Source: Gelatoporia subvermispora B (Eukaryota > Basidiomycota > Agaricomycetes > Polyporales > Gelatoporiaceae). Taken from it: DNA of 64,000 bases. Location of the stretch: NCBI GenBank assembly GCA_000320605.2, contig KB445797.1:1448473-1512472 (forward strand). The letters are read 5' to 3'. The notes beneath the pieces are model-generated. The model was given only the letters and a program-made list of their open reading frames with translations, was not told where the DNA came from and searched no databases. Shown here piece by piece: positions 25,001-36,968 of the stretch (the first letter of the stretch is position 1; every line of letters begins with the position of its first letter). The translations under genes and the position numbers were made by a program.

Positions 25001-27476
25001 TCACGCGGTACGGTCCCTCCCCGCCGGCGCAACGGCGCCAGAGAACGTCTTGAACGTCTTCGCTCCTTGCTCTTCGTCCTGGGCAGTTGACGGTCGCTTC
25101 TGGCCAGTAGAGGCAGCTTGGTGCCTGCTCGCACGACGACGGGCGTTCTTGGGCAGCACGCTATCTTTGGCTGCATCTTCGTCCGGCCATCCACCCATCT
25201 TCAGCACTTTGTCAAGAAGCTCCAGAAGGTTGGCGTGGTTCAGCTTGAGTCCTGGAAGTGGGTACTCCTCCTGAGCATTCAATGTACATAACGTGGCCCA
25301 GCGAGCTTGAAGCTCCGTCAGTGGAGCATTATCCACAACCGTGAGACCCCCGGCACGGACCGAAAGCCATGCAAACTTTGCGTCTGCAGTATCATAGTCA
25401 TCTGGCTTATTGAAGAAATTCACTAGCGTCGCGGACTTCCTTGAACCGGAGTGAGTGTGGCTGATGTGGTTTAAAATTATCCAAAGGAAGACCCAATAGA
25501 ATGATTCGAGGTCATGGCGAACTTCGTGCACGATGCCGTCCGCGTGGTCTATAATTTGCCAGGCCATGTAGTGGTACGTTCCCTAGACGTACAGTCAGGA
25601 CCTGATTGACAGGACGATTCTAGTGACTTACTGTCCTCTGCCGCAACACCTTTTCCGCCAAAGCAAGCGCACGCCCTAGGCCATCATCCGATTTGCTAGC
25701 AACTAGTACGTTAGGCTGGATCCAACTGTAGTCGAAGTCATTCAGGAAGCCCCTGAAGGGTTTCTGCACATGATCCTCGACGATCAGTATATTTCCAGCA
25801 CTGACGTCTCGATGCAAAACGCCTGCTTCCCAAGCGTTCTTGTGGCCTATTGCAACGTGAGAAATGCATATAGCTGAAGGTGATCGCAGACAGACCAATA
25901 ACGGCATCCTTCATAGCAGTCACTAACTCCTTCGTGCTTGCAAACGTGGACAGCATTCGGCCAACACACTTAGTTGCAAACCGCATGTGCCCGCGTTCGT
26001 AGTTGATAGTCTTTCCCGAGAACCGTGCCGATATTGTTGTATGGCACGTGATTCTTAACGACAAGATACCACGCTCGGAAGTAAATTCCACACCATCTGC
26101 AAGTATGAATAAGAGCATGGAGAATAGTGAAGAGGTTCATTCACCGATAACTAGGTAATCGCCAGCCAGTTGATATGCCAGGCCTGACGATCTTAGTTCA
26201 TGCAGCACCATCTCGTCCTCCCACATCTTGAGATCACCGCCTGCGTCGACTTGAGGAAGACCGTGCAATTCTTGTCCACAGTGCGTCTTCAAATGGATGA
26301 GATGGGCCGTTTCATACGGACGCATCAGTTCCCGCCATGAGTCCTTAACAGCGTATTTGAGCCCGTCTTCCGGATGGCCGTCGTATGTCCGTTTCAACGT
26401 AATCCATGCAGTAGTTGCTCTTCCGAAGAGGGTTGAATGGATGAAACGTAAGTCAATCGCCAGGAATCGCCCCAGTTCACCATCATGATCCCTGTCTGAC
26501 GACGGAATCTGAAACCAACGACCAATATCGCGGGCATCCTCGGGAAGTTCTTCAGTGTACCTCTCACAAAGAGCTCTGCAAGCTCACATCCAGTCATCTT
26601 CTGTCGGCGAAGAAACAGTCGGATCAGCACTAACAATTGGGTAGCTAGTCCTAGGGTGAACGAAGCGCTAGAAGAAGGTCCGGAGGATGTGAGGGTCTTT
26701 GCGATAATCAAAAGACGGCGACGCAATGCAGCCCACACGATCGAAGCGGAATATTCTGGCATTGGCCCCGTAGATGCCGATGACGAAGACAAACGAGTGC
26801 GTGTGTGCATGCATGAGGTTTCGTGCATTAATTGCTAGCTGTCTCTTGACTTCTTTACGCGTCTGAGCCTCCGTAAGTGGTCGAGAATCTTCACCCTCCT
26901 TCTCAATGACTTCTTTGCGAGGCATCCACATAGGATCTAGACTCTTGAGGGCCTTGAACTCTATCGCAGTACTGAAATTGGACCAGACGAGGTTGTGCTT
27001 CAGGTCTTCTTCCTCTCTTCCGGGGACACTTACTACTCCATCAGGTGATTTGTCACGAAACACATCTTCTAGCTTGGGGAATGGGACTCGAATACGCTTG
27101 GTGTGTGTGTCGAGAGCATACGGACGCTTATCAGCAGAAATATCAGATGTTATTGTGTTGACTCCTTTGACCTGTTTCATGTTTCGTAAATGGTGACAAA
27201 CAACGAATCATAACTGGAATTACGCACGAACCTCATACCTGGTCTTGGGCACAGCATCGAATACTCCGGACACATCGCGATCTGGTGAGGGATGATCGGG
27301 AGAAGCAGGGAGGAGTAAGTCAAGAATGAGTGAATGGGGCCGGGGAACTCGACAAAAGTGCCCTCGAGCTCGCTGTCCCAACCGGTTTTGTGGGCTTCAT
27401 GATCGTGAGCGGTCTGTGCACGATTAACGACGTAAGAGCGATTGCCTTTAGATTTACAAGAAGTAGATCGAATCAT
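25001..27476 (-). pseudogene. FunK1-type kinase, copy 2 (pseudogene)
   Basis: This locus has the same five-exon layout as copy 1 and clear similarity throughout, including QLAINARNLMHAHTH, LHRDVSAGNIL, DFD and HEVRHDLESFYW. It is broken in the N-terminal half. In exon 1 one base is missing near 27,335, so the frame changes between PIHSF and LLLPASPDHP. In exon 2 the codon at 26670-26668 is TAG and the codon at 26586-26584 is TGA. Copies 1, 3 and 4 have TGG (Trp) at both places, in FFWRFVHP and DWSWAS/DWKWAS. Between and after the two stops the frame stays open and similar to copy 1, so decay seems recent. Exons 3-5, which hold the kinase catalytic motifs, remain open (about 26,120-25,001), so a shorter product is not ruled out. 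Confidence 0.88.
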
Positions 27477-29234
27477 TGCAGTGGCTTACAGATATAAGTA
27501 TGTTCGTTCGTCTGCATGGTTCTGACAAGTGCATATATTTGCAGGGAGAGGCTGACGACAGTATTGAAGGCGCGAATGCCCCGCGCGCTGTGGCCGCGGC
27601 AGCGGTAGTCACGTGATGGAGCGGACAACAATTTTCGGGCGCAGTGAAAAATCTGGAGTCTGGTCTTCACTGGTGACTGGTTTACATTTGGCGTTAATCT
27701 CCCAGTGGATTTGCGTAGCTTTAGCTGTAGCACGTCGCCAGCACAGATTCCAGGACTTCTCAAGTTTCTCAACCACAACCCAGCAAGCATATTCAATTCC
27801 AGCTGGCGCGCGACCAGAATGGAGACGAGGCCCACAGACCAGGCAATTCCGAAATTCACGTTTGTCAACGAGGCATCCTCACATATCACGCACAGCTCAT
27901 CTACTACGTCCATGTTTGTCTTTGCGAGATTGCAATATCGGAAAGCTGAGAAATAAATTGAGACGGTATACCTCTTCAATCGACACGGTGTAGACGTCTC
28001 AGTGCCCCCTCAGCGGAGTTCGAAAAACTACGCAACTCCACTGGGAGATTACGCCAAGTCTGGTCTACAGCGTACGGTCATGTACCGCGTATTCCATTCT
28101 ATCTCTTTGCTTGATTTACTGCTCGCGCGTGCTGTCTCGACCAGCAAGTTCGTCTGTGGTACAGTCCCCATGGCATGGGTGGCCGTAGTCTACTCGTGGC
28201 TGGGTATCGGGTATAGTGGAGGGGTGGCCAAGCGGTGGCCGCCGAAGCGTATACAGACAAAGCTGAACATCCCGCACAACATAAGCAAAAATAAGCCCCG
28301 TCAGTCTGAGGCTGTCCTCCAGATGCAACGAAACACGTACGATCAAGGGTTTCGTGTGGCTGGTAGAAAGCGCAAGCGTACCCAAGCATGAAATGAAGCA
28401 CTTGAGCGGTCCGAAACAGCTTTCGTTGCACGTAGATGTCAGTCTTAGCTGTCTGCAGTCCACGTACAGAAGTAGGCGAGATCAAGCCATAGTACCCTCA
28501 ACGCGAACGGTGGCAATAACGGTTTGTGGCGCGCAAATGAGCCACGTTGATCGTGGACGCGTGCTGCACGTGACCGCGTTCGAGCTTACACTGCGGATTA
28601 ATGAGATGGTTCCCGGACCCGGTCGAACACTGAACGGAAACAATGATGGAAAGTACAGTTGATCCAAGGCAGGTTTCCGTAAGGGAGTTGTAAGTGAGCT
28701 CAAAAAGGTCGCCGAAGCCATAGATTCAGATGACTACATCAGATGCAGTCGATATCCGAGTCTACCGTGTCGCGGTAAGCCCGCCGCCCAAGCTTTGGCT
28801 ACGTTATACAATCAACGTGGTAGATCGCAATGAGCAGTTGGTTTTATAGGGGGTTTTGACAGAAATAACGCCAGAAATGCGTAGGTTTGTAAGGCTTCGC
28901 TGGGTGCACAACTCTCAATGTCACTCATCACCTACCATGTTCGAGCATATGCACGTAAACACTCTGCATGCGCCCTCTGGCTATGGCTCCTGTACAACGG
29001 ATATTGTTCTCTATCAGAGAGAAAACATACTCATCCTCTGCTCTGCAATGCCACACACAGCCTCTCTCCTGCAGGCACGGCACTATCATGTTATATATTA
29101 GTTTCTATGTTGTAGTGAATGCTAAAGTCTATGTTGATGCAAGTTGTCCATTCCACTATATCACCAGACGTCGCACCTTCCAGCGCCCATCAGCTCTAGC
29201 TACCTAGCTTAACACCTTCTATGCTCGACCCCGC
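27477..29234. other. 1.75-kb stretch without recognised genes
   Basis: Short ORFs (up to about 170 codons, such as 27979-27473 minus) overlap on both strands and carry no recognisable domain. The part near 27,500-27,600 is the 5' flank of the FunK1 pseudogene. No terminal repeats or helicase/transposase motifs were seen. Confidence 0.4.
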
Positions 29235-31990
29235 TCAGAACTTGCTCAGATCCCGCCCGAAGATCCAGTTCAGGAACCAATACGTCGGCACCAAAATCCT
29301 GAGCGCAGACACGCATCAGTCAACCGCGCGACACACAACATTTCTCCAACGACAACTTCGACTCACTTATTCTTCCAGCTCAGCGTCTTGGTAAAGTACG
29401 CCGAGCGCCAGAGGAGCCACGCGAGGCGGCCCGCATCCTTCGTCTTGACGTGCTCCGCCTTGGTGCGGTCGTACAGCGCCTCCCAGTCGCCGAGGTACGC
29501 GAGGCTGCCTGCGTTGTGGAACTTGAACGGCTCCGCCTCGCGCAGCGACAGCGGGCTCTCCCGGATGAGCGTGTTCAGCTTCTTCGTCAGGTACTTTCCC
29601 TTTTGGTTCGCCACTGCGCGTGAGGTGAGCATCACGTGACCACTGTGCGAAAACGAGAGAAAGAAGGGAGGGAGCACACCTTGTGCAGTGGCGGGCAGCG
29701 GCGTGCCCTTGATTATCGCAGCGTCTCCGATCGCCCAGATTTCCGGGTTCGGCTTGCCCGTGTCCTTCATGAGCACGTTTAGGTGCTCGTCGGTGAACAG
29801 GCTGCACAGCACGTGACATTGAGCACCGCATGTAGGACCAGTATTAGTTGTGGTGGGGGGCATACCTGCTTGTTTTTTCATGCTTCTCGGCCTCATTGAT
29901 GGACTGGACGAGCGGGTTCGGTGCTAGCCCAGTAGACCATACGAGTAGGCCGAAGGGAACTGTGCGGTGCGTCTGGGTCAGCTACATTCACTGACATATA
30001 ATCACAGGCAGGATCACCTTCGCCTTGCTCCTTCACATACATCTTTCCCTACAAGAAAAAACTCTTTCAGCCACCGAGACAAACACGAACACCCAGCGAC
30101 ACTCACAGGCTCGACCCGCTCGACATGGTGCTGCGTCAAAATGCTAATCCCCTCCCGCTTGAACTTCTTCACCGCATAGCTAGCCGCGCACATCAGCCCC
30201 CATCTCTCTCGTTCGAAAAACAGCGAGAAAGAGCGACCCACTCTTGCAGCCCAGTATCAAAGCTCCCAAGAATGAAGGGCGCGACGTCGTAGAGGCTGAT
30301 GCGCGCCATGCGCGCCATGTTCGGGAAGTGCTGGCGCATGTCCGTGTGCAGAAGGTCGTGCAGCTCCGCCGCGAACTCCACGCCCGTCGGGCCTCCGCCT
30401 ACGTTCGCCCCAGAAGATAGTCAGTTACAGCTGTGAGCTACGGAGAAACGGAGGGGACGTACCGACGATGCAGAAGTGCAGCAGCTTGCGGCGTTCGTCG
30501 TCCGTGATCGTCGGTTGGTTCGCCTGCTCGAAGCCTGTATACACACGTATTATCTCTCTTCAGCACCGGCTGAAGCGGAGCAGGGGGAAATACGCACACT
30601 CGAGGACACGCGAGCGGATTGCGCGCGCGTCGCGGATGTCCTTCAGGAAGTGCGCGTGCTCCTTCACGCCCGGCACATTAAACGCTGCATCGCATAAGCA
30701 CATCTCAGCATACCGCCAACATGCAATCACCCGTGGACAGAGCTGAACGCACTTTGGTTGTAGGCCCCGACGGCGATGACAAGCTTGTCGTAGCTGAGCT
30801 TGAACTTGTGCGGCTGCTCGCTGTCCGCATCCGGGCCGTGCGCGTGCGTCGCGGGCGGTGTCGCGGGCATGCACACGAGTTGTTTGCGCTTGAAGTCTAC
30901 GTCGAGAAGGCGGAAGGTGAGATGGGTTGGACTGAAGGGAAGGGCGGCGTACCGATTGAGTCGCACCATGCTTGGTAGCAGGTCTGTTTGGAGTGTCAGT
31001 GAGGTGTGGGTAGCGAGGAGGGTGGTGTGGTGTACGCACTACTTGCGGAGAATACCGCCGCACCTGTGAAAACCATGCGGTTAGAGATGTTTCTTTATGA
31101 TAGCAAGAGGAATTCGAAATGCAATCGTATGCCCTTCGCGCCGTAACAGGATTTGGAGTTTATCGATGAATGCACATGCAATTTCTGCACAACGGTGTAT
31201 ATGAAATGACTGTGCAAAATACATACGGGTTCGACAGCAGAACGGAATTCGAGGGTGCCAACAGCGCAGCTTGCGAGTAATGGCGTGAAGTTGAAGTAGT
31301 TGGTTGGTGATACGATGGTCACATCTGCAGTGCATGATTAGTATAATGGACATTACATTGCGACAGCAGGCAACACGAATGACTGATGCGAGCGTCGAGC
31401 GCGTATGCAGCTGCAAGCGCGATCCGCGACCTGCAACCGAGTATTTGGGATCCACGACGTTTAGTGATACATATCCAAATATTGGGAGACCGTCGATATC
31501 CTACAAAGTGATTTTGAGGAATGACACGACTTGCTACGGCGTCCCTTGCGCGCCAAGTAGGCGCTGCAGGCTCTCGTGCGTCTAGTCATGGCATGGTCGT
31601 GACCCCCAAAACATTGAAGTTCGTCCCCAATGAAGGATATAGATTGGCCTCGCCCACAGGCATAGTTGTCGCGGAGGTCAACTCTAGACTGCTGGCCTGA
31701 CGAGAAGACTCAAACGCGATAGACATGTGCAACTGCCCGATTAGTCTACGCCGTACGGGCATACCAATTGTTCGCGGATCGCGAGGCCAGCAATGAGATG
31801 CACGGGTAAGACACTCACGCCAGTTCTTCTTGTCGATCCCTCGCAAGACCTCGTAGCCTCCCCATCCGGAACCGAGGATCACCAGCCTCTGCTGGCTTCG
31901 CGCGGCGGACGCGCTGAAGTTGCGTGTGGATACTTGCGCACTGGCGCGGTGACCTGAATGAGCGACTGTCTGGGAGTGTACACGCAGCAT
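29235..31990 (-). CDS. Alternative (type II) NADH:ubiquinone oxidoreductase, mitochondrial
   Basis: This rotenone-insensitive, non-proton-pumping NADH dehydrogenase passes electrons from NADH to ubiquinone at the mitochondrial inner membrane. The N-terminus (MLRVHSQTV, then [10 protein letters not shown]) looks like a mitochondrial targeting peptide. The first dinucleotide fold reads [13 protein letters not shown]. Further blocks are [20 protein letters not shown], the second fold [27 protein letters not shown] and EIWAIGDAA. The C-terminus ends [17 protein letters not shown], the membrane-attachment helix usual for the family. No EF-hand insert is visible. The gene is cut by ten or more introns of about 45-100 bases. 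Whether it faces the matrix (NDI-like) or the intermembrane space (NDE-like) cannot be told. Confidence 0.92.
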
Positions 31991-33819
31991 GGTGGGTCCA
32001 AGTGATCGACGCCGGGAGCAAATCCAATGAGAGATAATGGTAAGCAAGTGTGGGCCGGGACTATATATCACTCAGGGCGCAATGGCAATGTCGACTTTTC
32101 GGAGCTGAGGAGATACCAACAAGTCCGAGTGTCCGAGAGCAAAAAGTCGCCGTTTCAAACAAGCTTGCGAGGAGAAATAGGCGTCGGGGGAGGCGGTTCG
32201 GAGATTGTAGGACGTCATCGTGAGGGGCCGGATGACGACGGCTTGCGACGGCCAATGGCTGCCAGCAGCTCACCATTCATCGCGCTTCCGCTATTGATAG
32301 CGACTTATCAGTTCTTGTCCGCAGGGGACGCTTCGTATGAATGCAGTTGAGGAGCGAGGAGGAGACACGCATCGGCCGAGGACGTCGACTGTAGGAGATT
32401 GTAGTCCGCACTATAGATAGCGATCCTCAGGGCTTCCTCTCACAAGCGCCCAAATCCAGGGCATCTCATTGGCTGTCCTGTAGGCGCTTGAAGGCCATCA
32501 CAATGGGCGCCTCATTAGCGCTTCAGCCGGCGGTAACCTGCGGTGACCCTGGGACAGACGCTGACGGGTGTGGCCAGCCACGCTCTCAACTCTCACCTCT
32601 TCAACGTCGATGCGCTCCTATCCTGAAGTTCTGGTTTTCTGTAACTGCTTCGATCTCTTCGTGTGAGCAATCCAGACTTTTCTCTAGGCTTCACTTGAAA
32701 GGAAGGGGCGACACCTGCCACTTCACTGTTAGCGGTGCTTCTCTCTTCTCGCGTCGACGCGCTACATTGTGCATCTCTACTCACTCATGTCATGCTTCAC
32801 CGGGCTGGCTTCGCCCTTACAAGCCGTATGGGAGGCCAAAAATATGTGATAAATGATCGCGCAGCTGATACTATGTTGACGTGGGTTCAGTCAAAGTACT
32901 CCGTAGGACCTGCCAGTGGAACGGGCGCCCTCGCTATATGAGGGACACAACTTGCAGTTGCTGGATGTATGGTGAGTGTTCGCAGAGGGTTGCCAGTCTG
33001 CGACTGATCCCTAGCGTATAGCAAATTACATAGCATTTTCCCCCGAGAGCGGTTGTTTCGTGCGCGCGAAGTTTAACTATGCGCCTATCTATGTGAGCGT
33101 TATAGTGCATTTATCTGTGCCGGGGCGGTTTTGTGGATTGTATTTGACGGATATGCTTGAGTAATGTTCGAGTGATGCAGCAGATGGGTAGAATACGTCC
33201 ACGCAGGCCGAACCGAACACGGTCTAGCTGAAGCACCTGGTAAGAGGGTTACGGAACAGGTCGCAGGCGCTGGAGTTGTACTGTACTAACATAAGAATTG
33301 GATTGATCATATGATGGTGGTGATGGGTAGTTAGACCCTGTGTTTGCTCGCCTTGAGGTTAGCACCTCGATACCTTTCTGTGCTCCGGGGGCGAAAGTGT
33401 CGCCAGTAGCAGCAACTACAGCAGGTATGGCCAAATGTGAGACAGGAGAACTTTGTATTCTTCGACACATCTCTGGACCTGCGATGCGTTCAGATGTTCA
33501 TGGCATGCTCGTTATGCACCGCTGGAGGCTCTTGCCCATGACTTTCATGGCCTGCCATTGGCTGAGACACGGTCACGCGCGAAACGCGTGCACGATTGCC
33601 ACGCGAATCATACTGCCTTTGTGGCTTGTATTTCCCGACCTGCACTACGGCCTGCGGCTCTGCGCTGTAAGCACATATCTTCTCGTGTCTCACTTACGTG
33701 CGCTGCGTTCCGCTTTACTTCACTGCATTATTTAGTATCGCGTATAGTGCTCGACGCTCGAGCATTGATCTTCCGCCCGGCCACTCTAGAACTGTGCCAC
33801 TCCTCGCGGCTATATCAAC
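31991..33819. other. Intergenic region before the duplicated block
   Basis: About 1.8 kb. The first part is the NADH dehydrogenase promoter side. From about 33,540 the sequence is recognisably related to 44,030 onward and belongs to the duplicated FunK1 block. ORFs here (for example 32488-32856) have no recognisable motif. Confidence 0.45.
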
Positions 33820-36271
33820 ATGTCCTCACTATGTACATGCTGTAGTGCTGCTATACCTAATCATGTCTGTCCATTCTTCTGCTCGTCTGCTCGCAAGCCA
33901 AAGGACAACTCCACTTATGTTACCGACTGCGCACAGACTGCACATGGCCGTCCTGCACATAAGACAGGATGGGACAGCGAGAACGACGGTAACTTCGTGG
34001 TGTACTCTGGCACGATCGATGCGTACCTCAATAGGTTCCTTCCCGACTCTCCCGACAACCCTCTGCCGAAACGCGATGTATCCGGTGCATTCAACAAGGT
34101 TCCAAAGACTACCGTCGAGAAGGACATGTATTTGCCCTTGGTATGTAGTCCATTCAATTGTATTTGGCTCACTTGTCTGACCAAACAAACTTCCAGCAAA
34201 GAGGTCTCCGGAAAGAAGTATCTGACATTCCGAGTAGCAAGCGTCCAGCATTCGTAGACACTAGCGCACAACGTATCCCAGCTCCGTTTCCTTCCCTCGA
34301 GGAAGACATTCGTGACACCGGGCCGGATCTATCTTCCACCCTTCCTGGGAAGAAAGAGGCTACACTGAAGGTCGCTATCTGGTTCGGCATCGGGACAGTA
34401 ATCGAAATCAAGGCTACCGAGGCGCAGGACCCTCTCAAGGAAGGCGGAAGAGAAGGATCTGAGACGCGAAGAGAAACCAAGAGGCAGCTCGCGATTAATG
34501 CCCGCAATCTGCTACATGCGCACCTTCACACACACGTCTTTATCATCGGTATCTATGGATTCACTGCCCGTATCTATCGCTTTGACCGTGCCGGCTGCAT
34601 CGCATCTCCGTCCTTCAACTATTGCGAGCGGCCTGAGATTTTCCGAATGTTTTTCTGGCGTCTCGTCCATCCTCCTAGCGGTCTCTCTATTGCTGGAGCG
34701 GATCCCACGGTATCACAGCCAATGGCAAGTGACTGGAAATGGGCGTCGAAAGTCCTTCGCGAAAAGTACTCTGAAGAGCTGCCTCAAGGTGCCCGACAAG
34801 TTGGTCGCTGGCTGGCAATCCCGTCGAAGGACCCGAATGCTGCTCCGGAGAGATTTCTAGCCATCGAACTACGGTTCATCAACTCCAACCTATTTGGCCG
34901 AGCGACGACGGTCTGGATTGCGCTGAGGAGAACAACCGACGGCGACCTTGATGATGGGGTGAAGTATGCGGTCAAGGATTCCTGGCGCCAGCAGATACGT
35001 CCCTCAGAGACGGCGTGTCTAGAACGTCTCGCTGAAGAATACAAGTCAGACTTATATGGTCTCCCGGACTTCAAATTTGGCGGCGACCTTAGCGTATGGG
35101 AGGCACGGCAGTGGTCGCAGAAATTGACAGTAACTGGTAACGTACGTCGGTCACCTAGACTGGTGGCAAAGACAGGTGAGTGTGGACTCATAAACAATCT
35201 TTTCGCGTTAATCACATTCTCAGGTAACATGTCTGGAGACGAGGCTGTTCCCGTTCTGCCTCATATAACATGCCACCAGACTGTCTCAGCGAAAGTCGCA
35301 AAGAAAGATATATGCTACGAACGCTGCCACATGCGATTCGCCACGCAGTGCATCGGCCGACCGTTGTCTACATTTAGTAGCACGAAGGAGATGGTGACAG
35401 CTATCAAGGACGCGGTCATAGGTACGCAGACATGTGAACTTGTGACATGATCTCACGTCTGCGCAGGTCATCAAAATGCATGGAACGCAGGTGTCCTACA
35501 TCGAGATATCAGTGCAGGGAATGTGTTGATTGTCGAAGACCATGTTGAGAAGCCATTCAAAGGCTTCCTCAGTGACTTCGATTATAGCTACATGAAGGTC
35601 AATGCGCCGCCGACAGTATCTCCCCAAGCTGCGCACGACGGTACTTCTGATGATACCCAACTCAAACAGAGAACTGTGAGTCTCTTGGCGCAACTAATGT
35701 TCGAGCTCTCATGGCTCTACAGGGCACCTATCATTTCATGTCTCTCCAGATTCTCGAGGCCTCGAGCGGCATCAAGCACGAAGTTCGGCACGATCTCGAG
35801 TCCTTCTACTGGCTTCTCATCTGGATTATCTATTGGCATACAAAGTGCACCCATCCACTCGAGCACTCAGGCCCTCTGCGTATATTCAAACATCTGGACG
35901 ACAACGACTGTGCAGATGCGAAGCTCGCGTGGTTCACCCGACGTGGGCGGGACCTGATCATCCCTGGAAACCCTCCATTGGCATGGTTGGCGTCCCGTTG
36001 GGTGGACTTATGCGCCACGAATAAAGATCAAGAGCATGAAGATTCGACTCGCGCTCTCACGCACGCTAATGTTCTCGATATGCTGAACACTGCCCTAGGA
36101 ATGGATGGCTGGCCAATCGGAGACGCCGCGCAGCAGGGCAAACGTCCGTTTAATGGCCGTGCCACTACCGATAAGCCGCCAGCAGCCTCCACTGGTCAAA
36201 AGCGACGCATGCAGCACGATGCCATGAGATTGTCGAAAAGATCACGGCTCGACTGCGCATCTGCTGGTTGA
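33820..36271 (+). CDS. FunK1-type fungal protein kinase, copy 3
   Basis: Exons are up to 34140, then 34197-35175, 35224-35421, 35467-35675 and 35723-36271, with phases identical to copies 1 and 4. Family blocks are QLAINARNLLHAHLHTH, FIIGIYG, LHRDISAGNVLIVED, DFD and HEVRHDLESFYW. The start is uncertain. Copy 4 begins at an ATG (44546) whose counterpart here is 33863, but an 8-bp tandem duplication at 33878-33893 puts that ATG out of frame. An in-frame ATG at 33820 would replace the first residues with a Cys-rich segment (MSSLCTCCSAA) of unknown value. The rest of the frame is open to the stop at 36271. The protein may therefore be functional with a new N-terminus, or the copy may be starting to decay. 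The intron at 34141-34196 differs from that of copy 4 at only three or so bases. Confidence 0.82.
33878..33893 (+). repeat. 8-bp tandem microduplication (TCTGCTCG x2)
   Basis: The eight bases TCTGCTCG occur twice in a row. The matching place in FunK1 copy 4 (from 44546) has a single related unit, so the extra eight bases shift the reading frame of the ancestral start at 33863. Confidence 0.8.
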
Positions 36272-36968
36272 AATGCTGGTCTCGAACGTACACCGAAATC
36301 ACTTCATCCTGTTTGCGCCATACTATCTGTTACTATACGTCGAGTCGCTGAGGATTATGTATGATTCGTAGCGCATAGTTCTCCTTGACTGCTGGCAGCG
36401 AGGAATAACAGAGTTTCCCCAGTTAGTTGAATAGAGAATATAACCGGTTACATGTTAGCCTGATACGTAGGCACAGGACTCTCCACCCATTCCGAAGAAC
36501 TTGCGACAAAGAGAACAAGTAATAGCCAATGGAGACGTCGATCTTCCTTAATGATGAGCTTAGTTAAGGGCCGGCGGACACGTGAAGCAAGTACTACAAA
36601 TGTTGTCACCGTTTGCCAAGTCTGCAGTTCATATACACCAAGATCAACGTCAGACGTGGCTCTTGGTTCTACTCACTGACCATAGTACTGTCAAGGCTAC
36701 CCACAAACCTACCGAACAAGAGATCAAGGCCAGATAGAGACGGCTCAGAGATTGCAGGACATCAGCATGAGTGGCAGCAGCTCCCAACGGCCAATAGCTC
36801 CTCAGACGTGCACTGGTCGGGTCTGAGTTTCGTCGATCTCGCAAGAAATATTCTGCCCAATAACAGATACGTATACATCGTCAATGACGTGGGTACATAT
36901 AACTGGACGCTGTATCGAAGCTTACAGGAGGGATACGTCAAATTATTCTATTGACAGAAGTTCAACGT
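36272..36968. other. Spacer between convergent FunK1 copy 3 and the ankyrin gene
   Basis: About 0.7 kb of non-coding sequence between two convergent stops. The only sizeable ORF (36613-36954, plus) lacks a motif and runs into the ankyrin gene's end. No repeat was recognised. Confidence 0.45.

Larger units (their letters stand above)
33540..36271 (+). repeat. Segmental duplication, copy A of the FunK1 unit
   Basis: Matches 44,030-46,956 in the same direction. The upstream part (33,540-33,860) is related but diverged, and the second copy carries about 170 extra bases there (about 44,275-44,445). From about 33,980 to 35,000 the copies are nearly identical, including the first intron. Beyond about 35,150 the introns are unrelated and the last exon is only moderately similar. 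The wider unit continues through the ankyrin and ORC3 loci. Confidence 0.85.

Noticed and set aside
26400..26828. Minus-strand ORF of 144 codons starting MHETSC
   Set aside because: It is a frame shadow of FunK1 copy 2 exon 2; similar shadow frames occur at the same place in copies 1, 3 and 4.
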